This document shows, piece after piece, positions 51,144 to 59,903 of a DNA stretch of 64,000 bases. The notes below the pieces were generated by a model. That model saw nothing but the letters and a program-made list of their open reading frames with translations, ran no database searches and was not told the DNA's origin. How positions within the stretch are numbered: the first letter of the stretch is position 1; the number at the start of each line of letters is the position of its first letter. The DNA comes from Calothrix sp. NIES-4105 (GTDB taxonomy: Bacteria; Cyanobacteriota; Cyanobacteriia; Cyanobacteriales; Nostocaceae), in the NCBI RefSeq assembly GCF_002368415.1, contig NZ_AP018290.1:6399614-6463613 (forward strand), written 5' to 3'. Position numbers and translations under genes: made by a program.

Positions 51144-52031
51144 CTAGGCAGGTGATGGAACGTGTAATTCTGTACTATCACTTATCGAAGAAGGTGTATA
51201 TCTTCGCATATTATTAGTAGCGGTATCTCCTCCAGGTATTGGTTTCACACCACTCGTTACTTGATGTATCCAGAAAACATCTTGAGTTTGCACTGCCTCA
51301 AAACCAGCTGCACCCATCCAAGCATCGACGCTACCCGCACTAAAATCTCGAATATATGGTTCTTCAAAGACGTTATGCAAAAATTCTAACTGGCGCATTG
51401 TCTTTTGGTTGCCATCTAACATCAATACTTGTCCTCCCACTGTCAGTAAGCGGAAGCATTCACGCAAAATTTCTACTGTTACCGCAGGTGGTGTTTCATG
51501 AAATACTAATGACGCTGTAATTAAATCAAACGATGCATCTGGAAACCCTGTTTGTTGTGCATCACCGTGGCGCCAGTTTATATTAACTCCTGCTTCCGAC
51601 GCTTTGTGTTGTGCCCTTACCAACATATATGGTGATAAGTCTAAACCAATAACTTCTGCTTCTTTCAACGCACGTTTCAACATTATAGTCGTCGTTCCTG
51701 TACCACAACCTATATCAAGAATCCGTCGTGGTTGCACTCTAACTGCGTCAATTAAACTTTGACGAACCCATGTTTCATTCGGTGGTACTACATATTGTGT
51801 TATTGGGTCGTAGGTAACTGCGGCACCTGAAGTGAGGTAACCACCCTTTATTCCGTGAAAATTTTGGCTACTGTAGTATGTAGGCGTAATTACATCTGGG
51901 CGCCGGATTTTGTCGCATTCCTTTTCCCAGTCAACACTATCGTTGTACTCACGTAACGCTTTCTCGTCTATAAAAAGCCTGAATACAGGTGACAAAAACT
52001 TTTCCCAGATTGTATCTTGACGTGTTGTCAT
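51144..52031 (-). CDS. class I SAM-dependent methyltransferase
   Basis: A 295-residue methyltransferase. Motif I is ILDIGCGTGTTTIMLKRA, followed by EVIGLDLSPYMLVRAQ, the acidic loop WRHGDAQQTGFPDASFDLIT and a LLTVGGQVLMLDGN motif. A roughly 100-residue N-terminal part with many aromatic residues is typical of a cyanobacterial subgroup. The ATG at 52031 is preferred to 52070. The substrate is unknown. Confidence 0.88.
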   Translation of the reverse strand: MTTRQDTIWEKFLSPVFRLFIDEKALREYNDSVDWEKECDKIRRPDVITPTYYSSQNFHGIKGGYLTSGAAVTYDPITQYVVPPNETWVRQSLIDAVRVQPRRILDIGCGTGTTTIMLKRALKEAEVIGLDLSPYMLVRAQHKASEAGVNINWRHGDAQQTGFPDASFDLITASLVFHETPPAVTVEILRECFRLLTVGGQVLMLDGNQKTMRQLEFLHNVFEEPYIRDFSAGSVDAWMGAAGFEAVQTQDVFWIHQVTSGVKPIPGGDTATNNMRRYTPSSISDSTELHVPSPA

Positions 52032-52250
52032 AGATTTTATACGCTTCCCGTATTGCTGTATACATAACAATCATTGCTTTTACAAATTGTAACAAATGTC
52101 TCTAAATTCTGCTTTGTTACTCCTTGACGTTGATATCTTTTTGATACTACAATTGTAATACAAAACGAAGTAAGGGTGGGTTAACAACGGTTTAAGTTCA
52201 GTTTTAGCGTATCTGTAAACCCGCCCGTTATTTAAAATCTCAAATATATT

Positions 52251-54011
52251 ATGGCTTACGAAGAATTAGAACTTTCTACACCTACACCTGTATTGTCTTG
52301 GGCTAATCATTCTTTAGGGAAGGATGAAACTAAGATGGCGCAAAATGTCGCTTCGCTACCGTTTGTTTTTAAACATGTAGCGTTGATGCCTGATGTTCAT
52401 TTGGGTAAAGGCGCCTTGGTTGGCTCAGTAGTTGCCACGAAGGAGGCTGTAATTCCTGCTGCTATTGGTGTTGACATTGGTTGCTTTGTTGGAGATACGC
52501 TTATTCCTTTAGTTGACGGAAAATGTTATTCAATTAAAGAACTTGCTCAAAAAGATGATGAATTTATAGTTTATGCTTGTACTCCAACCGGAAAGATTGT
52601 AGCGGCTTCTTCAACCGCGAAACTTACAAGAAAAGAGGCGCCTTTGGTAAAAGTAGTTTTGGATAACGGAGAGGAAATAATCTGTACTCCAGACCATAAA
52701 TTTATGTTAAGGGATGGTACTTATCAAGAAGCTCAAAATCTGGAGCTAGGTACATCCTTAATGCCTTTCTACTCCAAAATCGATCAAAATGGTTACACCT
52801 TAATTTATCAACCTGACTCTAGCGAATGGCTTGATGCACATTGGATTGTGGCAAGAAGCGGATTGATGGGGGAAATTCCACGCTTTGATGGGCAAAGAAC
52901 TGCGGTTCACCATCAAAACTTCCAGCAATCTGATAATTTGCAATTATATAATCACAAAGTAGTAGATGTAATTGCTTTAGATTACACTGAGGATGTTTAT
53001 TGCTTAACAGTACCTGATTACCATAACTTTGCTTTAAAATCTGGTGTTTTTGTCCATAACTGCGGGATGTCCGCTATTAAAATGCCATTTAAAGGTGATA
53101 AGCTTGAAGGTAAACTCAAAAAGATTCGTCTTGATATCGAAGCTGCTATTCCTACAGGTTTCAACGAGAATAAAGACGTTGAGAAAGCTGCTATTAATTG
53201 GCAACACTGGCGCCAGTTTAATGATTTGCATCCTGGTGTGCAAGACTTAGAAACCAAAGCAATGCGTCAGTTAGGTTCGTTAGGTGGTGGTAATCACTTT
53301 ATTGAGGTTTGTATTGATACAGAGAACCAAGTTTGGCTAATGCTGCACTCTGGTTCACGCAATATCGGTAACAAGCTAGCTAGCTGCCATATTAGTACAG
53401 CAAAAGATTTAGCAAAACTGGCAGGAAATAATTTACCTGACCCAGACTTGGCTTATTTTATTGCCGGGACACCTGAATTTGAAGCGTACTGGCGAGATTT
53501 ACAGTGGGCACAAGAATATGCCAAGATGAACCGCGATATCATGATGGCACGATTTAAGCGAATTATCGAGAAGCATTTAGCTGGTGGTAAAGTGACAAAA
53601 CCTTTACTCGAAGTAAATTGTCACCATAACTACGCTGAAAAAGAAGTTCACTTTGGCGAAGAAGTTATTGTAACTCGTAAAGGCGCCGTGCGCGCGCAAA
53701 CAGACGATTACGGTATTATCCCAGGTTCAATGGGAGCAAAATCTTACATCGTCAAAGGTAAAGGTTGCACCGAAAGCTTTTGCTCTTGTAGTCATGGGGC
53801 AGGCCGCTTACTATCTCGAAACAAAGCCAAAAACGTCTATACACTCGACGATTTAATTAAACAAACCGAGGGTGTAGAATGTCGCAAAGACGAAGATGTT
53901 TTAGATGAAATCCCTGGCGCCTATAAGCCGATAGAGGAAGTCATTAATCAACAAACAGACCTTGTAGAAGTAGTTGCTACTTTAAAGCAAGTTGTATGTG
54001 TTAAAGGTTAA
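52251..54011 (+). CDS. rtcB: RtcB RNA ligase containing an intein
   Basis: A 586-residue precursor. The exteins (residues 1-77 and 271-586, 393 in total) form RtcB, the GTP-dependent 3'-phosphate RNA ligase: MPDVHLGKGALVGSV, GVDIG-CGMSAIK, GGGNHFIEV, HSGSRNIG and the guanylylated-histidine region SCSHGAGRLLSRNKA. The intein splits DIG from CGM, so its +1 residue is the conserved metal-binding cysteine; without splicing RtcB would be inactive. From knowledge of the family, archaeal RtcB inteins use the same cysteine. RtcB joins 2',3'-cyclic phosphate or 3'-phosphate and 5'-OH RNA ends. An endonuclease gene follows, with a tail resembling the RtcB C-terminus. Confidence 0.95.
   Translation: MAYEELELSTPTPVLSWANHSLGKDETKMAQNVASLPFVFKHVALMPDVHLGKGALVGSVVATKEAVIPAAIGVDIGCFVGDTLIPLVDGKCYSIKELAQKDDEFIVYACTPTGKIVAASSTAKLTRKEAPLVKVVLDNGEEIICTPDHKFMLRDGTYQEAQNLELGTSLMPFYSKIDQNGYTLIYQPDSSEWLDAHWIVARSGLMGEIPRFDGQRTAVHHQNFQQSDNLQLYNHKVVDVIALDYTEDVYCLTVPDYHNFALKSGVFVHNCGMSAIKMPFKGDKLEGKLKKIRLDIEAAIPTGFNENKDVEKAAINWQHWRQFNDLHPGVQDLETKAMRQLGSLGGGNHFIEVCIDTENQVWLMLHSGSRNIGNKLASCHISTAKDLAKLAGNNLPDPDLAYFIAGTPEFEAYWRDLQWAQEYAKMNRDIMMARFKRIIEKHLAGGKVTKPLLEVNCHHNYAEKEVHFGEEVIVTRKGAVRAQTDDYGIIPGSMGAKSYIVKGKGCTESFCSCSHGAGRLLSRNKAKNVYTLDDLIKQTEGVECRKDEDVLDEIPGAYKPIEEVINQQTDLVEVVATLKQVVCVKG
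52482..53060 (+). other. intein in rtcB (about 193 residues)
   Basis: Block A is CFVGDTLIPL with Cys1 as nucleophile, block B is CTPDHKFMLRDG (T-x-x-H), block F is DVYCLTVPDYHNFAL and block G is SGVFVHN, with the terminal asparagine before the extein cysteine. All splicing residues are present. The middle (about residues 98-155 of the intein) has IYQPDSSEWLDAHWIVARSG and AVHHQNFQQSDN, which look like the shrunken remains of an HNH-type homing domain. No LAGLIDADG motif is present. Confidence 0.93.
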
Positions 54012-54056
54012 TGAATAGTAGTATAATGCTTTAAAGATAAGCTATAAAACTTGTTA

Positions 54057-54941
54057 ATGAAGCGTTATACAAATATTACTAAGGAAAAAATTCAACATCT
54101 GCTTTTATCAAAAACCGTTGAAGAAGCAGCTGAGATTTGTGGGGTTTCTATCAGTACCTTTAGAAGAAGGATGAAAGAATACGGTATTCCAAATTCTGTT
54201 TATATTCAATCTGCAAATACTAGAAAATTGCGTTCGGAAGCTATGAAGTTAGCTTATGCAAAAGATCCAACTCTTTCGATACGTCAGACAAAAGCTATAA
54301 GAGAACTTGGCATTCTTAGAAAAGGTAAATCCAATATTGAATTTTATGGAGTCGAAAAAGCTAAGTTCATATCTAAGCAAAACAGTCTGGGTCATCTAGG
54401 TTACAAACATACAAAAGAAACTAGAGCTAAGTTTAGTCAACAACGAAGAGGCCGAATTCTATCGCCTGAACATCGTATATTATTATCAAAACGACGTAAA
54501 GATGGTTTTGCTAGTGGAAGATTGAAATTAAGTCCTAAAGCTGGATTTGGTAAAGGTGGTTTTAGGAAAGATATTGGACATTATGTGCGTAGTTCATACG
54601 AGCATGTATTTGCGCTATGGCTTATACATCTAGGTTTATATTATAAGTATGAACCTCAAGTTTTTACACTCAATATCAATAACGAAGTTACTACGTTTAC
54701 ACCTGACTTTTGGGTTGATGGTTACTGGTTTGAGATAAAAAATCCTTACAACGTTACTCTCAGTTCTTTTCAGGAAAAGCTAAAAGAGTTCAAGCTCCAG
54801 TATCCTGATGAAGTTATTTTTATAATTATTGGCGATTCAACGTGGAATAATCCTGAAGCTATTAATGTCACAATATCTAATTTACCAGAATTGGTCGAAC
54901 TAGTTGCGATGCTTAAACAAAGAGTCTGTGTAAAGGAGTAA
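54057..54941 (+). CDS. free-standing homing endonuclease, Vsr-like, with RtcB-like tail
   Basis: A 294-residue protein. An N-terminal helix-turn-helix (VEEAAEICGVSISTFRRR) is followed by NUMOD3-like motifs (GYKHTKETRAKFSQQRRGR and SPEHRILLSKRRKDG) and a Vsr-like PD-(D/E)XK nuclease: SSYEHVFALWLIHLG, TFTPDFWVDG and WFEIKNP give E182, D217, E226 and K228. The last 19 residues (LPELVELVAMLKQRVCVKE) match the end of RtcB (QTDLVEVVATLKQVVCVKG) at 13 of 19 positions, while the codons differ strongly. The gene lies 45 bases after rtcB. Such endonucleases accompany inteins and introns and promote their spread. Confidence 0.88.
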   Translation: MKRYTNITKEKIQHLLLSKTVEEAAEICGVSISTFRRRMKEYGIPNSVYIQSANTRKLRSEAMKLAYAKDPTLSIRQTKAIRELGILRKGKSNIEFYGVEKAKFISKQNSLGHLGYKHTKETRAKFSQQRRGRILSPEHRILLSKRRKDGFASGRLKLSPKAGFGKGGFRKDIGHYVRSSYEHVFALWLIHLGLYYKYEPQVFTLNINNEVTTFTPDFWVDGYWFEIKNPYNVTLSSFQEKLKEFKLQYPDEVIFIIIGDSTWNNPEAINVTISNLPELVELVAMLKQRVCVKE

Positions 54942-54974
54942 ACGTAATAGAAGGATTCTAGGAATCGAGCGTTT

Positions 54975-55010
54975 TCGTTCAGGCAACTGAGCATCAACAA
55001 TAAATTTCAT
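54975..55010 (-). pseudogene. 5' remnant of a DUF5615 PIN-like toxin
   Basis: The ATG at 55010 begins MKFIVDAQLPER, the typical start of DUF5615 toxins, then runs into unrelated sequence bordering the homing-endonuclease gene. The partner DUF433 antitoxin just upstream (55037) is intact. It seems that the toxin was truncated at this junction. Confidence 0.7.
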
Positions 55011-55036
55011 GAAGCAATTTTATGTATACTTTTAAC

Positions 55037-55240
55037 TTAGCTCAGACGAACAGCAAATTGCAAAGTTGCAAAAATATCTTCCCGCTCTAAATCGTCATAA
55101 TCTTCCAAAATTTCATCAATTGTCATGCTACCAAGTAATTCAAGAATAAATTCTACAGGATAACGAAGTCCCCTAATACAAGGCTTGCCGTGGCAAATAT
55201 CTGGATTATAGGTAATGCGTTGTAAAAAGTTACTACTCAT
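55037..55240 (-). CDS. DUF433 family antitoxin-like protein
   Basis: A 67-residue DUF433 protein: RITYNPDICHGKPCIRGLRY and the helix-turn-helix-like MTIDEILEDYDDLEREDIFA. Such proteins pair with DUF5615 PIN-like toxins as antitoxins. Here only the first dozen codons of the toxin remain (54975-55010). The antitoxin is intact in length. Confidence 0.88.
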   Translation of the reverse strand: MSSNFLQRITYNPDICHGKPCIRGLRYPVEFILELLGSMTIDEILEDYDDLEREDIFATLQFAVRLS

Positions 55241-55305
55241 ATTGTTATTTATTGTAAAGCATACACTTATCTATATAGTTTAAATGATGTAGTGGGATTT
55301 TATAT

Positions 55306-55896
55306 TCAAGACCCTTCCCAAATTTGCAGTTGTTTTGATGCTGCAATAAAGCAGTTAATAACCTTCGGTGGATAAACAAAATGGTCGTAAGCGACGGACA
55401 TCTGTCTAGCTGCCTCACGATAAGGCACTTGACCAATACCTGTTCCTAAGCCAGGACAAGCTACGCTATTAATTAGGCGCCTAGAATTTTTATTATGTTG
55501 CCGAATTGCCAATAGCATTGCCCACATTGCAGTATACGGTACATCAGTACCTTTAATGCTCATTGGCACCCGCATTGTAGGTGTATGTGCTAAAAAAGGA
55601 TGGTTAGGATGCCCAGTTTCAATAATGAAGGATGTGCCAACTGGTTGTTCCCCTAAATAATCTTCAAGTATTCGCTGCTGCACTCTCTTTTCTAAAGCAA
55701 TACCAAAAAACTTGATAATTGCTGCATCCATACCACCGTCCATCATGCCAAACGAGTTAGCAGGACTTACCAAGCAATCAAATTCTGTTAGCTGCTCAAA
55801 GTAATTATTGACTATTTCAACGTTAGGGAAGTAAGCAAAGTATTCTTGAAACGCAGTATACAGCGAGTAGTCAGGCGCCACGAGTATTAATTTCAT
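55306..55896 (-). CDS. macro domain protein
   Basis: A 196-residue single macro domain. CLVSPANSFGMMDGGMDAAI is the ADP-ribose-binding start and SVACPGLGTGIGQVPYREAA the second loop. Macro domains bind or remove ADP-ribose or related nucleotides. It is fairly close to rtcB but on the opposite strand, with the homing gene between. A role in RNA repair is not supported by sequence alone. Confidence 0.88.
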   Translation of the reverse strand: MKLILVAPDYSLYTAFQEYFAYFPNVEIVNNYFEQLTEFDCLVSPANSFGMMDGGMDAAIIKFFGIALEKRVQQRILEDYLGEQPVGTSFIIETGHPNHPFLAHTPTMRVPMSIKGTDVPYTAMWAMLLAIRQHNKNSRRLINSVACPGLGTGIGQVPYREAARQMSVAYDHFVYPPKVINCFIAASKQLQIWEGS

Positions 55897-56073
55897 ATCC
55901 TATGACGGTAGCTTGAATTTCACGCGCGTGTCAACAAGAGCTAGGCGCGGTCTGTACAACAGCATTATTTACAATATGGATTTTGATTATACAAACTATC
56001 GATTGCAAGAATAATACAGCAATCCTATTCTGGAAATATAGAGATTTGAAAAAAGCAACCAGGGATTAAAGGT

Positions 56074-56718
56074 ATGAAACGAGTAAACATAAATCGTCAC
56101 CAAGTAAAAGCTACTTTGACAAAAGTATTAAAACGAATTTTGCAAGTCTCAATTCTGCCTCTGTTTGTTGTCTTTAGCTTAATTTTAGTATTGCCAAGCT
56201 TACCTGCATATGCATCTGGACTCACTGCTTTGACACCGCAACTTCATACAGCAGAAAGATATAGCGCAATTCAAACTCCCGAACAAGCATTACTTTACTT
56301 AAACGCGCAAAACCTGGTTGACACATGGAACAATATTATTATTCAAGCAAAAACAGGTGATGAACAACTTAAATTCATGCGTGAAAGTGGTGTATTTGCT
56401 GATGATGTTAAGCTGACGTTTGATTTTGCTAATCAAAAGCTAGAGTTAAATGGTTTAAGTTCTGAAAAAACGCGCGATTTTTATAATGGTTTTGTAAACA
56501 GCTTGAAAAAGAATCGTTATAATATTGCTTCTAATGTTGAAGCTGTTGAATTTGGCAAAGATTCACTACGCTTTAATTTCAAACACTGGATTTTCTTTAA
56601 TGACCGTCTCTCATTAGTAGGTGAAAATCAAGCAGTCATGAAACGCGAAAATGGAAACTATCGCATCCAAGGCGCTGATGTTCGCGTTATTTACCTTGAT
56701 GTTGACCATGCTTATTAG
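56074..56718 (+). CDS. exported hypothetical protein
   Basis: A 214-residue protein with a long N-terminal signal or anchor (basic residues 1-22, hydrophobic about 24-45, cleavage possible after AYA near 47). The mature part (about 60-214) has alternating strands and helices with the pattern LYLNAQNLVDTWNNIIIQAK and VYLDVDHAY at the end, and could be an NTF2/SnoaL-like fold, which is only a guess. It is convergent with the LysR gene. Confidence 0.7.
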   Translation: MKRVNINRHQVKATLTKVLKRILQVSILPLFVVFSLILVLPSLPAYASGLTALTPQLHTAERYSAIQTPEQALLYLNAQNLVDTWNNIIIQAKTGDEQLKFMRESGVFADDVKLTFDFANQKLELNGLSSEKTRDFYNGFVNSLKKNRYNIASNVEAVEFGKDSLRFNFKHWIFFNDRLSLVGENQAVMKRENGNYRIQGADVRVIYLDVDHAY

Positions 56719-56729
56719 TACGAGCGGGT

Positions 56730-57647
56730 TTAGGTTAACCAGCCTTTACTCGCTGCAATATCTACCAGGGTTTGCCGCAACCAAGCATGTCCTGGGTCTT
56801 TTGTTAAGCGTCGATGCCAAAGCATTGATAAAGGAAACAAGCGTTGAGGAAAAGGTGGTTCACAACTTACCAAGTCAGACATGTCTATTATTGATTCAAC
56901 TAATCTTCGCGGTAATGTAGCAATATAATCTGTCTTCTTCAAAATAATTGGCGCCAGTAAAAAGTTTGGTACTGTAAAACCAACTCTTCGTTTATAACCA
57001 AGTTCTGCTAAAATTTCATCGACGAAACCTTTATAGTCTCCCGTGCGAGAAATTAAAAGTTGGGGTGTTTCGGCAAAAGCTTTTAAAGTTAAAGGAAGAT
57101 TTGCAAGCGGATGTCCTTTTCGCATCACGCATACAAATCCTACAGGTTCAATTAGTAGTTGTTTCTCAAACTGTGCTTCAACTTGTTTAAAAGGTGCTAT
57201 GGCAATTTCGGCGCCATCTTGCTCGATAAGATTTTTTGCCAATGTATCATCTGCTGCAATAATACGGATGTCTACATTCGGCGCCTCTTTATAAATTCGC
57301 TCTCCCAATGAAGGGAGCAACAACGAAGCCGCAAAATCATTAGTAGCAATTTTAAATACGCGCGACGCAGACGCAGCAATAAACTCTTTCGGTTTGAGCG
57401 CGTCTTGAATTTGTTGTAATGCTTGGCACAAAGGAATCGCTAATTCTTCAGCACGACGAGTAGGTTGCATTCCATCAGCACGTCTAATAAATAACTCATC
57501 TTTAAGCAAATGCCGCAAGCGATTTAATGCTGCACTCATTGCAGGTTGACTCAAACCAATACGTTCTCCCGCACGGGTTACATGTCGCTCTGCCATTAGC
57601 GCGTCAAAAACGATAAGTAAGTTTAAATCAACCCCAGCTAAATTCAC
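56730..57647 (-). CDS. LysR family transcriptional regulator
   Basis: A 305-residue LysR regulator. The helix-turn-helix is at about residues 7-66 (DLNLLIVFDALMAERHVTRA, LSQPAMSAALNRLR), in the NodD/PcaQ-like subgroup, with a full substrate-binding domain behind. It lies 14 bases downstream of a Uma2 gene on the same strand. Its inducer and targets are unknown; LysR genes often control a divergent neighbour, but here the neighbours are convergent and co-directional. Confidence 0.92.
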   Translation of the reverse strand: MNLAGVDLNLLIVFDALMAERHVTRAGERIGLSQPAMSAALNRLRHLLKDELFIRRADGMQPTRRAEELAIPLCQALQQIQDALKPKEFIAASASRVFKIATNDFAASLLLPSLGERIYKEAPNVDIRIIAADDTLAKNLIEQDGAEIAIAPFKQVEAQFEKQLLIEPVGFVCVMRKGHPLANLPLTLKAFAETPQLLISRTGDYKGFVDEILAELGYKRRVGFTVPNFLLAPIILKKTDYIATLPRRLVESIIDMSDLVSCEPPFPQRLFPLSMLWHRRLTKDPGHAWLRQTLVDIAASKGWLT

Positions 57648-57661
57648 AAACTCAAATTCTT

Positions 57662-58429
57662 TTATTTGCCATCAGTAGATAATTTTGCAGCTAAGGACTG
57701 GCGAAAAGCCTGATACTCTTTTGATGCCAAACCTAAATTTAAACCTGCTATTACAGCCGCTAAGTTGAGTGTTAACAAATCTACCACTGGCAACCATAGC
57801 CCTGGAAACACCCGGCTTCGCATTATACCATCTTTATCTACAGGTAGATTTATATAAGCGCCTTTTTGCAAAACAAACCAATCAAAGGCTTCATCCATAA
57901 CCCGCCATACCAAATATTCCTGCACACCGTTACGACGATACACCTGCTTTTTATCGTATAAGTCATAAGATGCAGTACTTGCAGCAACTTCGACAATTAG
58001 TTCTGGGGCGCCTTCAATATAATCATCGTCGCTAATTCGTGACTGCCCTCCTGCAATTGATTCAATCCGTAAGCAGGCATCGGGCTGGGGTTCGTTATCA
58101 GCATCTAAACGCACGGTAGGATTATCCATCAATTCTATGCCAGGAGTCCCCTGCCAATAGCTTCCCAACCAAGTCATTACAGCTGCATGGGGTTTACTAT
58201 GTTTTCTTGCTCGAACTGGTGATGCCATATAAACTTTCGCTTCAATCAATTCTGCTTTTATGTGTTTAGGCATGGCGTGATAGCGCTGCTCAAATTCAGC
58301 GCGGGTCAGGCGGTCGCCATTTTCCAACGGCAGAATTGGGGTTTGCGGCTGATTAGCAAGGGTCATAGCCAGTGACAATTTGGGAGGTTTACTCACTTTT
58401 ATTGTAGGTCTACTTTGCTTAATTCTCAC
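57662..58429 (-). CDS. Uma2 family endonuclease-like protein
   Basis: A 255-residue Uma2/DUF820 protein. It has the PD-(D/E)XK core LIEAKVYMASPV, then PDACLRI, YIEGAPELIVEVAASTASYD and KKQVYRRNGVQEYLVW. This family is greatly expanded in cyanobacteria; nuclease function is inferred from the fold. The N-terminal 20 residues are basic and poorly conserved, so the start may be internal (Met22). It precedes the LysR gene. Confidence 0.92.
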   Translation of the reverse strand: MRIKQSRPTIKVSKPPKLSLAMTLANQPQTPILPLENGDRLTRAEFEQRYHAMPKHIKAELIEAKVYMASPVRARKHSKPHAAVMTWLGSYWQGTPGIELMDNPTVRLDADNEPQPDACLRIESIAGGQSRISDDDYIEGAPELIVEVAASTASYDLYDKKQVYRRNGVQEYLVWRVMDEAFDWFVLQKGAYINLPVDKDGIMRSRVFPGLWLPVVDLLTLNLAAVIAGLNLGLASKEYQAFRQSLAAKLSTDGK

Positions 58430-58500
58430 TTAACAACTATAGGCAGAGGAAGTGTTCATTCATCTTCCTTAAGGTAGTAAAAAATGCTATGGAAACGGAT

Positions 58501-59448
58501 ATGAGTACGCAAAGCAATCTACCAAATATTTCGACAAGCTCTAATACTTCTGTAACTGAACAAGCGGCAGCGAGAGCAACAATCGATGTGGCCTCGGAAA
58601 TGCAACCAGAGAAAACTGTAGTAAATAAGCTGCCGCCAAAACCTGATTATCCGCGTTATCGAGTTCGACCGGAACAACCAATTGTTTTAGCTGCTCTCGA
58701 CCCAAACGAGTGTGAGGATTATGGAAAAAAGAAACATGTTGAAGAGGAACTTGAACGCCAGCGCAAGCGCATTCAGAATTTACAAGAACGTTTGTATGCA
58801 GAACATCAGCGTAGTTTGCTAATCGTGCTGCAAGCAATGGATACAGGTGGCAAAGATGGTACGATTAAACACGTTTTTGGCGGACTTAATCCTCAAGGTT
58901 GTCAGGTATGGTCTTTTAAAAAACCTAGTGATGACGAGGCAAACCATGACTTTTTGTGGCGTTACCATCAACGGGCGCCACAGCGGGGTATGATTTCTAT
59001 TTTCAACCGCTCCCACTACGAAGATGTACTGGTGGTGCGGGTGAAAGAGTTAGTAGCCAAAGAAGTTTGGCAGGAGCGCTATCACCTAATTAATGAGTTT
59101 GAGCATATGCTTACCCTCAATAACATCAGGGTAATTAAGTTCTTTCTCCACATTTCCAAAGACGAACAAAAACGGCGCCTAGAAAGTCGGTTAGAAGATC
59201 CAAGTAAGCATTGGAAGTTTTCGAGTAATGACATCAAAGAGCGTAAATATTGGGATGACTACCAAACAGCCTTTGAAGATGCAATTAATAATTGCTCTAC
59301 TGCTTACGCTCCGTGGTATGTAGTACCAGCTAACAAAAAGTGGTATCGCAATTTAGTAGTTGCCCGTACCATCGCCGATACACTTGAATCAATGAACCCC
59401 CAATACCCTCCAGCAGAAGTAGGTTTAGAAAATATTATAATTGAGTGA
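58501..59448 (+). CDS. ppk2: polyphosphate kinase 2 family protein
   Basis: A 315-residue PPK2. The Walker A-like MDTGGKDGTIKHVFGGLNPQ, lid-type RAPQRGMISIFNRSHYED and KRRLESRLEDPSKHWKFS are characteristic. PPK2 enzymes phosphorylate AMP, ADP or GDP with polyphosphate. The first 60 residues are a variable serine/threonine/asparagine-rich extension. The ATG at 58501 or the one 12 bases earlier may be used. It stands alone and diverges from the Uma2 gene. Confidence 0.92.
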   Translation: MSTQSNLPNISTSSNTSVTEQAAARATIDVASEMQPEKTVVNKLPPKPDYPRYRVRPEQPIVLAALDPNECEDYGKKKHVEEELERQRKRIQNLQERLYAEHQRSLLIVLQAMDTGGKDGTIKHVFGGLNPQGCQVWSFKKPSDDEANHDFLWRYHQRAPQRGMISIFNRSHYEDVLVVRVKELVAKEVWQERYHLINEFEHMLTLNNIRVIKFFLHISKDEQKRRLESRLEDPSKHWKFSSNDIKERKYWDDYQTAFEDAINNCSTAYAPWYVVPANKKWYRNLVVARTIADTLESMNPQYPPAEVGLENIIIE

Positions 59449-59492
59449 TATAGTTTGAAGTCTTGTCAATTTCCTTATATCTTGCTACCTTC

Positions 59493-59684
59493 TCAATCGG
59501 TAGGGTGGGCACTGCCCACCTTACAAATTAACCTACTTTCAATAGCTTCTCTTTCTCCATTTTCAACAAACCGAAGCTTGGGCTTGTTACGTAGAACCTC
59601 CTCAACTTCATCGGGTGCAACTTGATGTTTGACAGCAAGCTTTTCTACAATTGCATCTAACCAAATAAGTTCTTCAACTCTCAC
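59493..59684 (-). pseudogene. truncated BrnT/DUF4258-like toxin
   Basis: A 63-residue frame starts MRVEELIWLDAIVEKLAVKH and continues DEVEEVLRNKPKLRFVENGE, then departs into repeat-encoded sequence (CKVGSAHPTD). The start resembles small BrnT-like toxins of about 90 residues. The C-terminal half appears replaced by the GTGGGCA palindrome at 59500-59524. No antitoxin is visible. Confidence 0.6.
59500..59524. repeat. GTGGGCA-TGCCCAC dispersed palindrome
   Basis: GTAGGGTGGGCACTGCCCAC plus CTTAC, same family as 63618-63642; it truncates the BrnT-like frame. Confidence 0.85.
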
Positions 59685-59903
59685 ACAATAAATCCTAGAC
59701 TGGCGTATCAGTAAGATTTTAACTCACTTACCGTTACTACGCTACATAAGTGTAGAGCGCTTGGCAACTCAGGTTAAAACTATTTTGTGTTGATATGGCA
59801 GAAGTAATTACTGAGTTAGAATAGAAACTAAACTCCAAAAAATATTTTTAAAGCTGGTTTTCAGAATATTTTTGTTCAGGAGTTAACTCAATTTAAAACT
59901 AAT

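Noticed and set aside
58541-58837. Antisense frame within the ppk2 gene
   Set aside because: Shadow of a conserved gene, no features.
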